A stretch of DNA of 64,000 nucleotides from Omphiscola glabra (Eukaryota; Mollusca; Gastropoda; Lymnaeidae). Each line of letters begins with the position of its first letter. Positions within the stretch are counted from its first letter, which is position 1. Made by a program: the position numbers and the translations under genes. Positions 21,018 to 32,759 of the stretch are shown piece by piece. The DNA lies in contig OZ024808.1 of NCBI GenBank assembly GCA_964017045.1, positions 1,699,666 through 1,763,665 on the forward strand, written 5' to 3'. The notes under the pieces were generated by a model. That model saw nothing but the letters and a program-made list of their open reading frames with translations. It was not told the DNA's origin and did no database searches.

Positions 21018-23552
21018 CAGAAGGGGCTAAAAATGCTTGGATGCTTAAAAACAATGATAGGGATTTTCTCTTTTTTTTACGGAAATCGAAAAATTTAAAT
21101 TGTTACGAATAAAATATCTCTGCAAATATTTAAGTTTATGTCATGTTTTCATATGTAAGTATGATTATTATAAATGAGAAATACAATTAATATAACTATT
21201 GAAGAATTATTTTGAGTATTTTTTCTCAATCGAGGGTTAAAATACGATCATCTATGTATTAAAGTATTACTGTTATTAATTCGTAAGCACATATATCGGG
21301 AAAACCCAAAAATCTGCTGTTTTTTGCTTTGTTCATATTGTGAAATTAAATTAAATGTAAATTTTTGTAAATTGCCCAAATGACTTCTGCTGTAATTAGA
21401 AAGTGACAGTGGTAGTAAACATTTATTTATAGTATCATCTACGCATAATATTATAAATTTAAAAGAAATCAGGCTGACTTTTATTATTATAGAACTTGAG
21501 TATTTGCATCAATTGGAGTGTATTTGGTATAAGTATAAGAGATATTCTGAATTAATTACTTTAAGGCTCTTAATAGCAGTTAAAAATGATTACATGTGCA
21601 CTTTTCATTTTAGTATCAGTATTGTTACAATTATTTTAGTGCCATAGTTAGTAGACACGTCGGAGAAAAAAAAGGACATGATTATAGCCTATATTTCGTG
21701 ATCAAAACAGCTTTTCAAACTCATACTAGACTATCAGTAGCAGGTTTAGATTTTTTAATTTTTTTTCCCATATCAATTTATTGATCATTTTGACTACAGG
21801 TTTTCGAATTCAGAGTTAGCCTTCACTTAGATGAGCTGCCTTCCAAGGCTAACGATTCCCATAATTTATTCAAATTAATGTAGAAATTGATAGTGATGGT
21901 CAGTCTTATCTGAAACATAATCAAAATCTTAAAATCAACACTGATACATAGGTATATAATAAAACTGCTTCACGACCGTGGCCATGGTAACCACAGGCAC
22001 AGGTGAATGCACTTGTGGTCAACTTCAGATATTATAATTAAAAGGTTACTCTGTAAATACCATATTTTAAAAAAAAATCTTGATTATAAATTTCACTCTG
22101 ATTTTTACAGTTCAAGAAAGTGTACATTTTTTGTTGTTGTTTTGTGTGTACATTTTAAAAAGATTTTATTTACGCGAGTGACGTCATAACAAAATCTCAA
22201 AACCTGCCAACAGTGGTACAGACCTGATGATTGGCTGATTGGTATAAAGATAATTTAAAATAACATTGTAATTTAAAATAGCATTGTGACCAATGAGATT
22301 TTCCATTTTCTGTTTTACGTTCAAAGAGTGAATGTTTTTAAAAGGGGGGGGGGGGGGGAAGAGGGGGGGGGGGGGTGTACACATAAAAAAAAAAATTCAT
22401 CCATTTGAAAAATAATATAGATTTTTAAAAAAAATTTAACAATAAGTATTGGCCTATTTTTTTTTTCATAGAAAATGTAGTACATTACATTGCGTGGTAA
22501 AACTGGAGTGTGCCATTGCCATGTTGATTTAGTTTAGGGGCTTACAAAAGTGTGCGGTAGCAACATAGGGGTGTTAACATGCCTGGGCTGCTTTTTGAAA
22601 TATTTATTAAAAACTGAATAAAATATTTGTGTGTATAGATTTTTAGATTTTGCCCCGGACAGCGTAAATGACTTCACAGTGTGGCCCAGCTGGGTGATGT
22701 TTACAGTCATGAAGAAGAAAGTGTTAAATATTTGTTAAACCAAATGAAGAAAATGGTGACAAGGGTGTCGCCAAACAGTGGGTGCATTGACAAGGGCGTT
22801 GCCAAACAGTGGGTACGTTGACATAAATATACCCACACCCCAAAAAAAGTTGGAAAATGGAAAATAGAGGATGCCATTTTTGTGACATCTAAGGACATCT
22901 AAGTTTTCCTAATTTAACAAAAAGTACAGTTCAAGGGCGAGGGCAAAGTGTGGTACAAACTATGAGGATAAATAATATGTTTATATTCAACAATGTACTG
23001 TAAATTACATTTCAAGAGCGAAAGATAGAGAACTGGTACATTTCTATGCGGATGAAAATATCTCAAAACCAAATCATTTTACACACATGAACATTTATTC
23101 TCAAAGTACAGCCATATTTTTTTTTCCTTGAAGTTCAGGGGCGTAAACAAATATGGGTTAAAACATTCCTTAAAAATATGAACATATGTTTGTTCCCATT
23201 TTGTGAACATTGAAAAGCGGGTGTACATTTTTATGAGATTAATTATGTTTGTATTTCAAAACTCGCTGCTGTTACAGAAGTGAGCATTATTTAAGATATT
23301 CTTTTATTCTTAAAAAATTCTGCATTTTACGATAATATAGTAGATAGAGATAAGATTTCTGATTGGGTAATAAAGAGAGAGATATATATATGTGCTAGGA
23401 TGCTGGAAGAGATAAGGGGTTTGGGAACAGATAAGATATGTGCTAGGATAGATAATATATCTGCTAGGGTAACCTTAGAAGAGATAACATATATGTTAGG
23501 ACAATAAGGAGAGAAATTTATGTGCTCGGGTTTAGCGAAAAGATAAGATATG
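19651..23552. other. AT-rich intergenic DNA with microsatellites
   Basis: No supported gene in 3.9 kb. TA microsatellites occur at 19907-19928, 20257-20282 and 20984-21016. G homopolymers lie at 22344-22374. A CRE palindrome TGACGTCA is at 22179-22186. Short open frames are AT-driven. A good-context ATG at 21982 opens only 17 codons. Confidence 0.5.
20984..21016. repeat. (TA)n microsatellite
   Basis: About 16 TA dinucleotides. Confidence 0.9.
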
Positions 23553-23560
23553 TTCTAGGG

Positions 23561-23758
23561 CAGCGGTTCTCAACCTGTGGGTCGCCACCCCTTTGGAGGT
23601 CGAACGACCCTTTCAGAGGGGGTCACCTAAGACCATCGGAAAACATATATACTCTACAATAAAGAAACAGAAACAATAATAATTTTGTGGTTAGGGGTCG
23701 CCACAACATGAGGAACTGTGTTAAAGGGTCGCGGCATTAGGAAGGTTGAGAACCACTG
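23561..23758. mobile_element. hAT-type MITE with perfect 8-bp TSD
   Basis: A 198-bp copy of the family at 7444-7643. Ends are CAGCGGTTCTCAACC and GGTTGAGAACCACTG. The flanking duplication TTCTAGGG is exact (23553-23560 and 23759-23766). Confidence 0.93.
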
Positions 23759-24308
23759 TTCTAGGGTAATAAGGAGATATACATATGTGAGCTAGGGTTA
23801 TGTGGCGAGGTAAGATGTGGGTAATAAGGTGGGGTAAGATATTTCTTATCTCAATTTAATTTGCCTAGTCGTTTCTAAGTTGTATTATCTAAACCTCAAC
23901 TCAGCTAGTCACTGTGACGTAAGCGTTATTGCTACTGTGTGTGTATATATATATATATGGATGATCATATTAAGAGAACGACATTTGGCAAGGATTAATG
24001 AATAGTGAACGCTACTGTAGTGCATACACATAAAGCATACAACAAAAGTCACAACAGGATGAACGACTCGAAGGAGAAATTAATGAACAAATGCACCAGA
24101 AATGGCGAATTTAAAACTAGTGCTGGGACACTGGATATTTTATTTCATTTAACAGATGATATTTGATTTAGTGAAATCAATTTATTTTTTAAGTATCGCA
24201 TATTTCACCCATTTCTCACCACAGATCCTGATTTATACAACTAGATGATATGACCTGTTGCTACCAGTAATCATCTGTAGTATGTATTATTAAATTTCTC
24301 AAATTATT

Positions 24309-24425
24309 TCTCAAACTGTCCTCCTTGAGTAATCTTACACATGGACTACTGTCCACCTCAAGTAATCTTACACATGGACTTCTGTCCTCCTCAAGTAATC
24401 TTATATATTGACTACTGTCTACCTC
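24309..24425. repeat. 33-bp minisatellite
   Basis: Three to four copies of a unit with CTCAAGTAATCTTACACATG and GACTACTGTCC. Confidence 0.85.
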
Positions 24426-24519
24426 CACTTTTGTCCTCTCACTATACCCTGAATTACTGCACCCCACCAACCCCCTTTAGTGTTTTATTACTTGGTTGAA
24501 ATGCCACCTCTTGAAATAA

Positions 24520-24800
24520 GGGGGACACCACATACATTCATACCACTGATATGAACACACCACACAGTCATACCATTGATATGAAGACACCACATACGGT
24601 CATACCACTGTTATGAAGACACCAAATACAGTCATACCACTGTTATGAAGACACCACATACAGTCACACCACTGATATGAAGACAACAAACATAGTCACA
24701 CCACTGATATGAAGACACCAAATACAGTCATACCACTGTTATGAAGACACCACATACAATCATACCACTGATATGAAGACACCAAACATAGTTATACCAA
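24520..24800. repeat. 32-bp minisatellite
   Basis: About nine copies of a unit with ATGAAGACACCACATACAGT and CATACCACTGAT. Confidence 0.9.
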
Positions 24801-25118
24801 TGATCCTCGAAACTCAAATTTAGAAAATCTCAAATTTCACCACAGCGCAACTGCGGATGAGAACTTGTACAAAAATATTTTTTTTTAAAAAAGCTGTATC
24901 AACATGTTTGGAAATGCACCAATCACCAGTGTGGACATCAGCGAATCGATTTGAATATGTTCAATGACCCCAAACACAACGTGTTACTTCTTGGAAAAGT
25001 TCAAGCCTGCTGCCGCTTGTACTGGTTTTGTAAGGTATTGATGTTAAACTTTGTCGTGTTTTCAATGGCAGCTATAGGAAGTATTGATTTGGATCGGTCG
25101 GGTCGTGATTTCATAGAG

Positions 25119-25582
25119 CAGCGGTTCTCAACCAGGGGTCGCCTAAGACAATTGAAAAATAAATATACTCTACAAACTCGTGGATCGCGGGCCAATGGCG
25201 GCCCGCCAGATGATATTTTGCGGCCCGTTACCTGACAACAAAGTTCAGTGTTAATGCGGCATGCTCAGCTGTTTAAGAAGAAGCGCTGCCAGGTCTCTGG
25301 CAACAAGGAGTAGGAGGAACTAAGTGATGTCTAATTCTTAATGTTTTTATTTGTTATTAATAAAGGTTGAGCAGATGGTAACAGTTGTATCTTATTGAAT
25401 TTGTCACCACCTGTGCATGGAATACTTGATGCGGCCCGGTCTCGCTCAGACTCTTCCTCCTGCAGCCCCCGGATAATTTGAGTTTGAGACATACCAACGA
25501 AAATAATTTTGTGGTTTGGGATCACAACAACATGAGGAACTGTATTAAAGGGTCGCGGCATTAGGAAGTTTGAGAACCCCTG
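25119..25582. mobile_element. hAT-type MITE, third copy, interrupted
   Basis: Left end CAGCGGTTCTCAACC (25119). The right end, GTTTGAGAACCCCTG with one mismatch in the terminal repeat, stops at 25582. Flanks TCATAGAG and TCACAGAG match at 7 of 8. The element matches the family up to about 25180 and from about 25498 (ACGAAAATAATTTTGTGGTT), and foreign sequence sits between. Confidence 0.85.
25181..25497. mobile_element. Insertion nested in the hAT MITE
   Basis: About 317 bp absent from the two intact family members. It contains GGCGGCCCGCCAGATGATAT and ATGCGGCCCGGTCTC, motifs reminiscent of internal hAT end sequence. I cannot find clean terminal repeats or a target duplication, so class and exact borders are uncertain. 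Confidence 0.5.
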
Positions 25583-25967
25583 TCACAGAGCCTAGCATAT
25601 TCTGCCCAATGACTTTCTTCCTTCTTTTTCCTAAACAAATACGTAGATTTAAAAAAATATGTTTAACTAATTATTTCTTGTTAACTGAAGGAATATAAAA
25701 AAATTAAATAGAATGCAAATGTATTTTTTTCTTGAAACACTGGAATTTTATAGGCAGTAAGAATATTTTTTTTTATCCAAATGGTTCTCAAAGTGGGCGT
25801 TACTGCCCTTTGGGGGTGATGGAAATGACTAAAAGGCTTGCAAGACTTTTTGGGGCGCTGAGACTCTGAAAGAAAGCGTATGTTTTTTGGTTCAGGAATA
25901 CCCATTTTTTAAAGATTAAGTTTTTTTTTAAATTGTATTTTTTTTTCATTGTCGGCATTGGTTTTAG

Positions 25968-26206
25968 AGTTGTGGGTTGGTTGTCACATGATTGTGGGTT
26001 GGTTGTCACATAGTGTTGGGGTTTGGCTGTCACATAGTTGTGGGGGTTGGTTGTCACATGGTTGTGGGTTGGTTATCACATAGTGTTGGTTGTCATATTG
26101 TTGCGGGGGTTGGTTGTCACATAGTTATGGGCTGGTTGTCGCATAGTTGTGGGTTGGTTGTCACATAGTTGTGGTTTGGTTGTCACATAGTTGTGGGGGT
26201 TGGTTA
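25968..26206. repeat. ~22-bp minisatellite
   Basis: About ten irregular copies of GTTGTGGGTTGGTTGTCACA plus TA, with several length variants. Confidence 0.88.
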
Positions 26207-26410
26207 AAAATTTGAAAATTGTCGATATAATAATGGCAGGCACTTTGCGATAATTTCTACCTGCTATTGTGGAGTGTCCAGACAATAGTCGACCCCTAAG
26301 GGATGATGGCGTTGGTTTTATGACCTAAGACCAACTGACCAAACAAGTGTCAAGCTTGTCAGATTGCCCACGACGGAATGGCGGCGTTGGTTTTGACCCA
26401 TTACGCGGTG

Positions 26411-26721
26411 TGTTACATAAGAAGGGGATTGGGGCACTGGGAAGGAGTCTCTAGGGACGCGGGGCGTATAAAAGGGACAGTCTGACAAACCGGGGAGAAC
26501 TCAGCCGGGCAGGCAGGTGGACGGACGGGAGTTAGAGAGGGACCGTGACAGTCGGAGCGGAGTACGACAGAGAGAGTGAGAGAAAGTGAAAACAAAGGAT
26601 AAGACAAATAAATGTTCAAAGACTATAACGATCATTGAGTTGTCATATTGGTGCAGACGAGAGACAGAGTGAATAAGGTTGCAAACTAATTAGAGTGCAG
26701 AGACGACGAAGGTTCGCTACA
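26411..26721 (+). mobile_element. LTR-like promoter module, possible solo LTR
   Basis: Contains TATAAAA at 26467-26473, an initiator-like CTCAG near 26500 and a poly(A) signal AATAAA at 26607-26612, the U3-R-U5 order of an LTR. The TGTTACATAAG start and GCTACA end are guesses, and no target duplication matches. No gag or pol frame follows. It could instead be a decayed ordinary promoter. Confidence 0.35.
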
Positions 26722-26978
26722 CTATTGCAAAAGCGTATCACCATTCCTTATTTTAAAGAGAAGTATCTATGTAAATATGTTTACGTTTCTAACATCATTA
26801 AATGTTTTAAGAAGTATTTTTCTGCTAATATTATATGCATAACTTTTTTTTTGCGCCCCTAAACTACATTTTTTTTCTTCTCTAAATATAATCTCAAATG
26901 ACCAAATGTAAAGTATCACTAATTAAATCATTATTGTCCCTAAAGGAGTCCATCGGCTGCTGATTTCTAGGCTAGAGA

Positions 26979-27024
26979 TATATAAACCGGACCACAACTA
27001 TCGGATTTTGGACTAGCGTTAAAG
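26979..27024 (+). promoter_or_regulatory. Candidate TATA promoter and first exon for gene B
   Basis: TATATAAA at 26979-26986 is followed about 40 nt later by AAAG|GTGAGT (donor at 27025). A plausible acceptor, TTTATTTCAG (to 28414), precedes gene B's ATG by 11 nt. This would make a short untranslated first exon of about 15 nt. Another strong acceptor at 27241-27254 competes, so linkage is inference. Confidence 0.3.
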
Positions 27025-27499
27025 GTGAGTGGAGCCCATAGTATCAACAATTGAAAGAGTTCATTTTCATCAAGGATCAGTTGTTCATTTACGACCCATA
27101 CCTAGGCGCAAAGACTGTACATAGCTGTGAGAAGTGTAAACCTTAGGGTGCTCAGATTACCTGTGAGATATGTTTGGGGACTTGATTGTATGTGTGCATT
27201 TTGAACAGATACTGGGCTTTTGGCTCCTACGGTGTTCTCTCTCTTTTGTCACAGATCATGACTTATTTCTGTAGCAGACTTTTCTGTTGGTCTGCTTTGA
27301 TCCAAACATTTGTTTTCAATATGGCGGATCCCTAAATTTAATTCACTTCCCATTTTCTCCACCCCCCTCTGTCATGTGTGTCTCTTCCATCCCTTCTCAC
27401 TATCTCACTCCATCTTCATCTTTCCTAATCTTCTTCTTATTCTCCCTTCTCTTTCTTTCTCTCTTTTTTCTCCCCGTCCCACTCTGCTTCCGCCTGTTC

Positions 27500-27675
27500 C
27501 ACTCTTTCTCACTCCTAATCCTACACTCTTTCTCACTCCTAATCCTACACTCTTTCACACTCCTAATCCTACACTCTTTCTCACTCCTAATCCTACACTC
27601 TTTCTCACTCCTAATCCTACACTCTTTCTCACTCCTAATCCTACACTCTTTCTCACTCCTACTCCTCCACTCTTT
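27500..27675. repeat. 24-bp pyrimidine-rich minisatellite
   Basis: About eight copies of CACTCTTTCTCACTCCTAAT plus CCTA inside a longer CT-rich tract (27340-27860) that also holds three copies of a 25-bp ATGCCACTTTCTCCCTC unit. Open frames on both strands are low-complexity. Confidence 0.9.
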
Positions 27676-28049
27676 CCCTTCAACCCCCATTTGTATCTCA
27701 CTCATCCTCATTATTTCTTTTATTAGATCTCACAATCTTTACCTCTCTACTTCTCTCTTCCACTTTCTCCCTCCCCTTAATATGCCACTTTCTCCCTCCC
27801 CTTAATATGCCACTTTCTCCCTCTCCTTAATATGCCACTTTCTCCCTCTCTCTATATACAATCTTTCACTCGCTCAAAATGTGTGTGTCTTTCTCTGAGT
27901 CAGCGTTTTGTCTTTGTGTCTTGTACACCTCCAATATGCTGGGAGACTAGACATAGTGACGGCTCAGTTTTTATTTTTTGGTTGTTTTATGCACATTGTC
28001 TTGAGTTATGCTAAAGGTGTCCACATGTTAAGTACATCATATTTCTAGT

Positions 28050-28262
28050 TGTATCCAGAAAATTGTAGCAAAGAAATTTGTTCCAATGAAAAATGTTTGA
28101 ACGAAATTAAATTTTTAAACAGAAATGTGTTTATTTATATTTTATTTTTTTTTGTTTTAGGGAATGTGTGGGTGAGAAATGGGGAAAATTTGTTGGTGTT
28201 TGTTTTATCCCATTATTTCATTTTGAACAAACGTCAAATAAAACAAGTTTCCGGTAACCATA
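28050..28262. mobile_element. Degenerate palindrome related to the 17.1-kb MITE
   Basis: Contains ATCCAGAAAATT, AAAGAAATTTGTTCCAATG and the terminal TTTCCGGTAACCAT, which also closes the element at 17404. Pairing between arms is weak. It lies upstream of gene B's start codon. Confidence 0.35.
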
Positions 28263-28425
28263 TCTCTATGTCAAATCGCTAATTTCTGATAAATTTGATT
28301 TGACCATAATTGTCATGGTCCTGAAATTCATATTATTATTTATAATCTTTTATCATTTCAATTTTTATTCGATTTTATTTGTCAATTCTGACCCATACTT
28401 CAAATTTATTTCAGACATTACAGCC

Positions 28426-28439
28426 ATGTCATATCAAGA
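28426..28439 (+). CDS. Gene B, start exon (MSYQE)
   Basis: ATGTCATATCAAGA followed by a strong donor GTAAGT (28440-28445). It joins the exon at 29748 in frame, rebuilding a GAG codon. Upstream TTTATTTCAG at 28405-28414 could be an acceptor for a noncoding first exon. The short start exon with the same phase is also proposed for paralogue A. Confidence 0.75.
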
Positions 28440-28512
28440 GTAAGTAAAATTTAAAAATATGTATAATTGGTTCAGAGAACATAATGTACGTTTTACAATA
28501 CAATTAAATCAA

Positions 28513-28985
28513 CACTAAATATCTCAAGACACTCAAGAGAGAGCCCAGTCCCTATGGCAAGAAGAAGATTTACTCAAAACACTCAAGACACTCAAGAGAG
28601 AGCCCAGTCCCTACGGCAAGAAGAAGATTTACTCAAAACACTCAAGAGAGAGCCCAGTCCCTATGGCAAGAAGAAGATTTACTCAAAACACTCAAGACAC
28701 TCAAGAGAGAGCCCAGTCCCTACGGCAAGAAGAAGATTTACTCAAAACACTCAAGACACTCAAGAGAGAGCCCAGTCCCTACGGCAAGAAGAAGATTTAC
28801 TCAAAACACTCAAGACACTCAAGAGAGAGCCCAGTCCCTATGGCAAGAAGAAGATTTACTCAAAACACTCAAGACACTCAAGAGAGAGCCCAGTCCCTAC
28901 GGCAAGAAGAAGATTTACTCAAAACACTCAAGACACTCAAGAGAGAGCCCAGTCCCTACGGCAAGAAGAAGATTTACTCAAAAGA
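28513..28985. repeat. 59-bp minisatellite in the gene B intron
   Basis: About eight copies of a 59-bp unit containing CACTCAAGAGAGAGCCCAGT and GGCAAGAAGAAGATTTACTC, one of them shortened. The unit lacks stop codons in all three plus frames, so the frame rotates through ARRRFTQNTQ, QEEDLLKTLK and KKKIYSKHSR. It lies between GT and AG splice sites and is probably intronic. Confidence 0.93.
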
Positions 28986-29747
28986 AATGCATACATTTAT
29001 AGGTTGCTGCTGCTTCCTAAAAAAAGTATTACATGTATGCGATCACAATTACAATAAAAAAATTAATTCTTAATATACGTCACTTTTTTTTTAAAAATAC
29101 CGGTAATTTATTTAATTGGACGTAGGGACCAGATCAAGACGTTCACATCCACGTCTTGCCACACTGTTATCATTTGGTTAAAAGTAAAAAGGAGGGTTTC
29201 CCAATAAGAGGTGCTCCCAGGGGATTCGTCGTGGAAATTCTTATTATCATTTATCCTCACACCTTTCCTCACAGTGCAAGGTTTTTTAAAAATAAATTCA
29301 TCATTCTCCCATATGTAATAAGGCTAATTTTTATTTCTAAGTTATATTGTTCGACTTGTATCCATTTCTCTAGCGTTACATTGTATCAATTCCTTTTTAA
29401 TTAGAATTCCTGTCCCCTTTTATGCATTCCAGTATTTGTATCTTTACCAACTTTTTAAAAACTTTTTATTTTATTTTTAATTCTAGTTTTAGTGTATCTG
29501 AAATCTACTTCTCATTAATAATCTTTTACTTAAACCAAATTTACAATTAGTAGCCTATGTTTATTCTTACCCCCTAAAAAACGACACACTTTGAAGCAGA
29601 ACATAATACTTTACATTATAATTACCACTGCCGGATTGTATATATTTATTAAGGGTATTGCTTTGGCTTGTGAACCATAATTACCAGTATAATAGGTGGT
29701 TTAATGGGGAAGTAATACACACTATGATAAATATTTATTATTGGCAG

Positions 29748-30126
29748 GGAAACCGACATAGCCGAAGATTTCAAAAGGATTGAAATAAAAAATGAGCAAG
29801 AGGCAGAACAAGAGCCAGTGCAAGAGCCAGGCTGTTACATTCACATCGATTTGAAGAATTGCTCCAATCCAAATGATCGGTCAGTAATTGCTGAAAAGAT
29901 AAATGCTTACATGAGGTCTAAGGATGCTGATGACCCAAGAAAACTGCCAGGTGAAGTCTTAGGAAACAGTACTTATGAATTCTGGAAAGCTCCCATAAAT
30001 TTTTCAATGGAAAAGCTACAGAGAAAGATTGAATCAGCAGGAAAACATGTAGACGTTAGAATTATCAGAATTCTTGACAATCTCCATAATAACATTTATT
30101 TCACTGTTCCTGGTCGACAGCGTTGA
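29748..30126 (+). CDS. Gene B, main exon: small protein of the A/B family
   Basis: Function unknown. The exon starts after TTATTATTGGCAG and ends with TGA at 30124-30126. With the start exon the protein is 130 aa. Residues 16-32 are charged and E/Q-rich. Motifs in order are YIHID (35-39), KINAYM (55-60), DPR (67-69), YEFWK (81-85), FS (90-91), ES (100-101) and IIRILDN (110-116). All recur, in order and with similar spacing, in gene A. B lacks A's acidic tail and a roughly 30-residue basic insert. No signal peptide, membrane segment or zinc motif is visible. The alternating hydrophobic IIRI-type strands suggest a small alpha/beta domain, which is inference. Confidence 0.88.
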
Positions 30127-30365
30127 GATGCACAAGTGTGAACACAGAGAAAGGCCGACATCTCTCATTGACAAAATAGTTTCTTGCCACGGATACTTGT
30201 AAACAATTGTCAGATCCAGAACAGAGTTGTTGGTGGGTTAATCTGCCCATGTCATATTCCAGAGCTGTACAATATGGTTTTATAACTTCTTCTGTTTTTT
30301 CATAGGACTCTATTTATACCTTAACTTTTCACTATTGAATGCCTATTCCACCTTTGGTTTCACTA

Positions 30366-30708
30366 AAATATTTATTACATGACTACTGTAAAATAAAATA
30401 TTTATTACATGACTAATGTAAAATAAAATATTTATTACATGACTACTGTAAAATAAAATATTTATTACATGACTACTGTAAAATAAAATATTTATTACAA
30501 TGACAACTGTAAAATAAAATATTTATTACATGACTACTGTAAAATAAAATATTTATTACATGACTACTGTAAAATAAAATATTTATTACATGACTACTGT
30601 AAAATAAAATATTTATTACATGACTACTGTAAAATAAAATATTTATTACATGACTACTGTAAAATAAAATATTTATTACATGACTACTGTAAAATAAAAT
30701 ATTTAGTC
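30366..30708 (+). repeat. 29-bp minisatellite of poly(A) signals 3' of gene B
   Basis: About 12 copies of ATTTATTACATGACTACTG plus TAAAATAAAAT. Every unit contains AATAAA on the plus strand. The array begins about 240 nt after the gene B stop, exactly where a poly(A) signal is expected. A further AATAAA lies at about 30728. Confidence 0.93.
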
Positions 30709-30779
30709 TATAACTTTCCTTTTCTGACAATAAAACACTTTAAAAAACAATGTGTTTGTCTATCCTCTCCCCCAAGCCG

Positions 30780-30905
30780 TGTGAAGGAAATAGTGGAACA
30801 AGGTATGTGGAAGCATGAAACAGAAAGACAGGACTATAAAAGAAGAACATTTTGGCTAAGACCTTCCTCAGAAGACAGGACAAATGAAGAAACAACCAGA
30901 AATAG
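30780..30905. repeat. Dispersed repeat R3, copy 1
   Basis: GTGTGAAGGAAATAGTGGAA, AAGGTATGT, AAGACAGGAC, TTTGGCTAAGACCTTCCTCA and ACAGGACAAAT match the order of blocks at 35787-35905. Both look like degenerate copies of one small non-coding element. Confidence 0.55.
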
Positions 30906-32128
30906 AGAGTAGTTCAAAAAGTTAAGTGTTCCCAGAGTCTCATAAGGATATTTTCTTTTGATGCTGTTATAGGCCACGTTATAGTCCACATACACTTGAA
31001 GTACTGGGACATTTTATTTGTAATATTTCTCTGGTACGCATCTGATGGGGAAAATCTGACGTGGTAGCTTAACCCCTAGGTCATTTTCCACAACGGTGTT
31101 GCGTGGTGAATGCTCGGTTTCGTAAAAGCGCAACAATACCAATGTACTTAAACACTCACTAAATAAGTGAAGCAGTTGGTTTTAACTGAAGGATGGCTGG
31201 AATGGTATCGCCAGGATGATGGTATGAATATTTACTAAAATAATAAGCCTATGTTGGTATCAGAAAAATGAACATTGCTGCCAATCAGTCACCAGCATAT
31301 ATCAAAGCTCAATGTTTGATTTGATTTTCATTATGTTTATCTGTTAGGGCAGTGGTTCTCAATCTGTGTGTCACGACTATTAGGGGTTTCCTAACAAAAT
31401 GTCAGGGGTTGCTTAAAAAGTTCATATTGGGGGGGGGGGGGGGGGTTGTGGATATTTGCCTATTTGAATTCTCATTTTACTTAAACATTTTAATAGCATT
31501 TACAGTTTCTAACTGACCTCCTGAATCTGTCCCTAATTCCTCCTCGTTCCTTGTGCATGATTGTAATTGGTCATCTGAGGCTGACATGTTTGTAGAGACA
31601 TCAACGCTGTCCCCCTCAGGAAAGATGTTAGTGCTCAGTCGGCTGATAGTGCCGTTACTGTTACAATAAGAACCATGCTAGGACCTTCAGTTATTATGGT
31701 CTGTAAGGAAGATTAAAATGCATGCTGATCACCATTTTATGACTAATATGACTACACATTAATTAATAAAGCGAAAAGCAAACCAAAAAAATGTCAAAGT
31801 GCAATCTCTTATATTAAAATAGAGATGGTTTTGTGGGGTGTTGCTCTGGGGGACTTGTGGGACACCATCCACCCCATCAAAACCTCATTTATTTATCAGG
31901 GTCTGCAGAGACACATGACTTTTTTTGTATACATTTCTGAATTATGAGGCTTTTTCTGTTGTTGCATAATGTTATTAATGAAAATTAAAGAATAAATTAT
32001 TGAAAGCAAATTAAACATCTATTAACTTTAAATTAACCACCTTCTCCATCCCCACCCCAAACCAGTTCCCCACCAAAGGTTTAGTTTTAAGATGGTATGG
32101 TCCTTAAGAGAACCAAAAATGTTTATTC
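30906..32128. other. Unassigned stretch with a hAT-type end
   Basis: CAGTGGTTCTCAATCTGTG at 31350 looks like a hAT terminal repeat, but I find no matching right end. A G run lies at 31429-31445. No gene is supported. Confidence 0.4.
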
Positions 32129-32421
32129 CAGTGGTTCTCAAATTATTTTGATTGTCTGTCCCCTTGCTGCATAAATGCTTTCACAGGGTGCCTTATGGAA
32201 ATTTATCCTTATTATCCTTTTGAAATAAATAAAATTAATTTTTCTTGTAGACTGACCATTTAGTGACCATTTGTAGAGGCTCATGAAAACATCACATCTT
32301 AGAAATCACATCCTATTACACTAAATTGAAAATGGAAATAAAATTATGAAAATTTTGTAATATATCGCGGCACCCCAATGAAGAAGCCGTGGTGCCCTGG
32401 GACACACTTTGGGAACCATAG
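32129..32421. mobile_element. Degenerate hAT-type MITE
   Basis: Left end CAGTGGTTCTCAAATTATTT and right end CACACTTTGGGAACCATAG are roughly inverted. Flanks GTTTATTC and GTATATCT match at only 5 of 8. Interior is non-coding. Confidence 0.55.
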
Positions 32422-32759
32422 GTATATCTTAATTAAACTACCTGCCAATCCCCACAACCAAGCTGGGACCTCTACAGGGCCCTGACATTTCCTGTTAAGC
32501 AATGTTGATCTTAGTGTGTCACTACTTACATCACAAACTGGGTAAATGGATCTAAACCTAAAAATCTGTGTCTTGCATTTCAAGGAAGTGTCTTTTATGT
32601 TTCCTGCCTTCACTGAAAAGCCTAAAGAATAATTAAAAGACACAAGTGGAAGAGATTACTTGATGCAAACAAAGGGGGACAATTTGGAATGTCACGATTT
32701 CCAACAAAACTATACTTTAAAAATGTGGATATAAATTTCAGCTCTAAACAATATCAACT

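Noticed and set aside
31350..31445. Complete hAT MITE starting CAGTGGTTCTCAATC
   Set aside because: No matching right end or target duplication could be found within a plausible distance.
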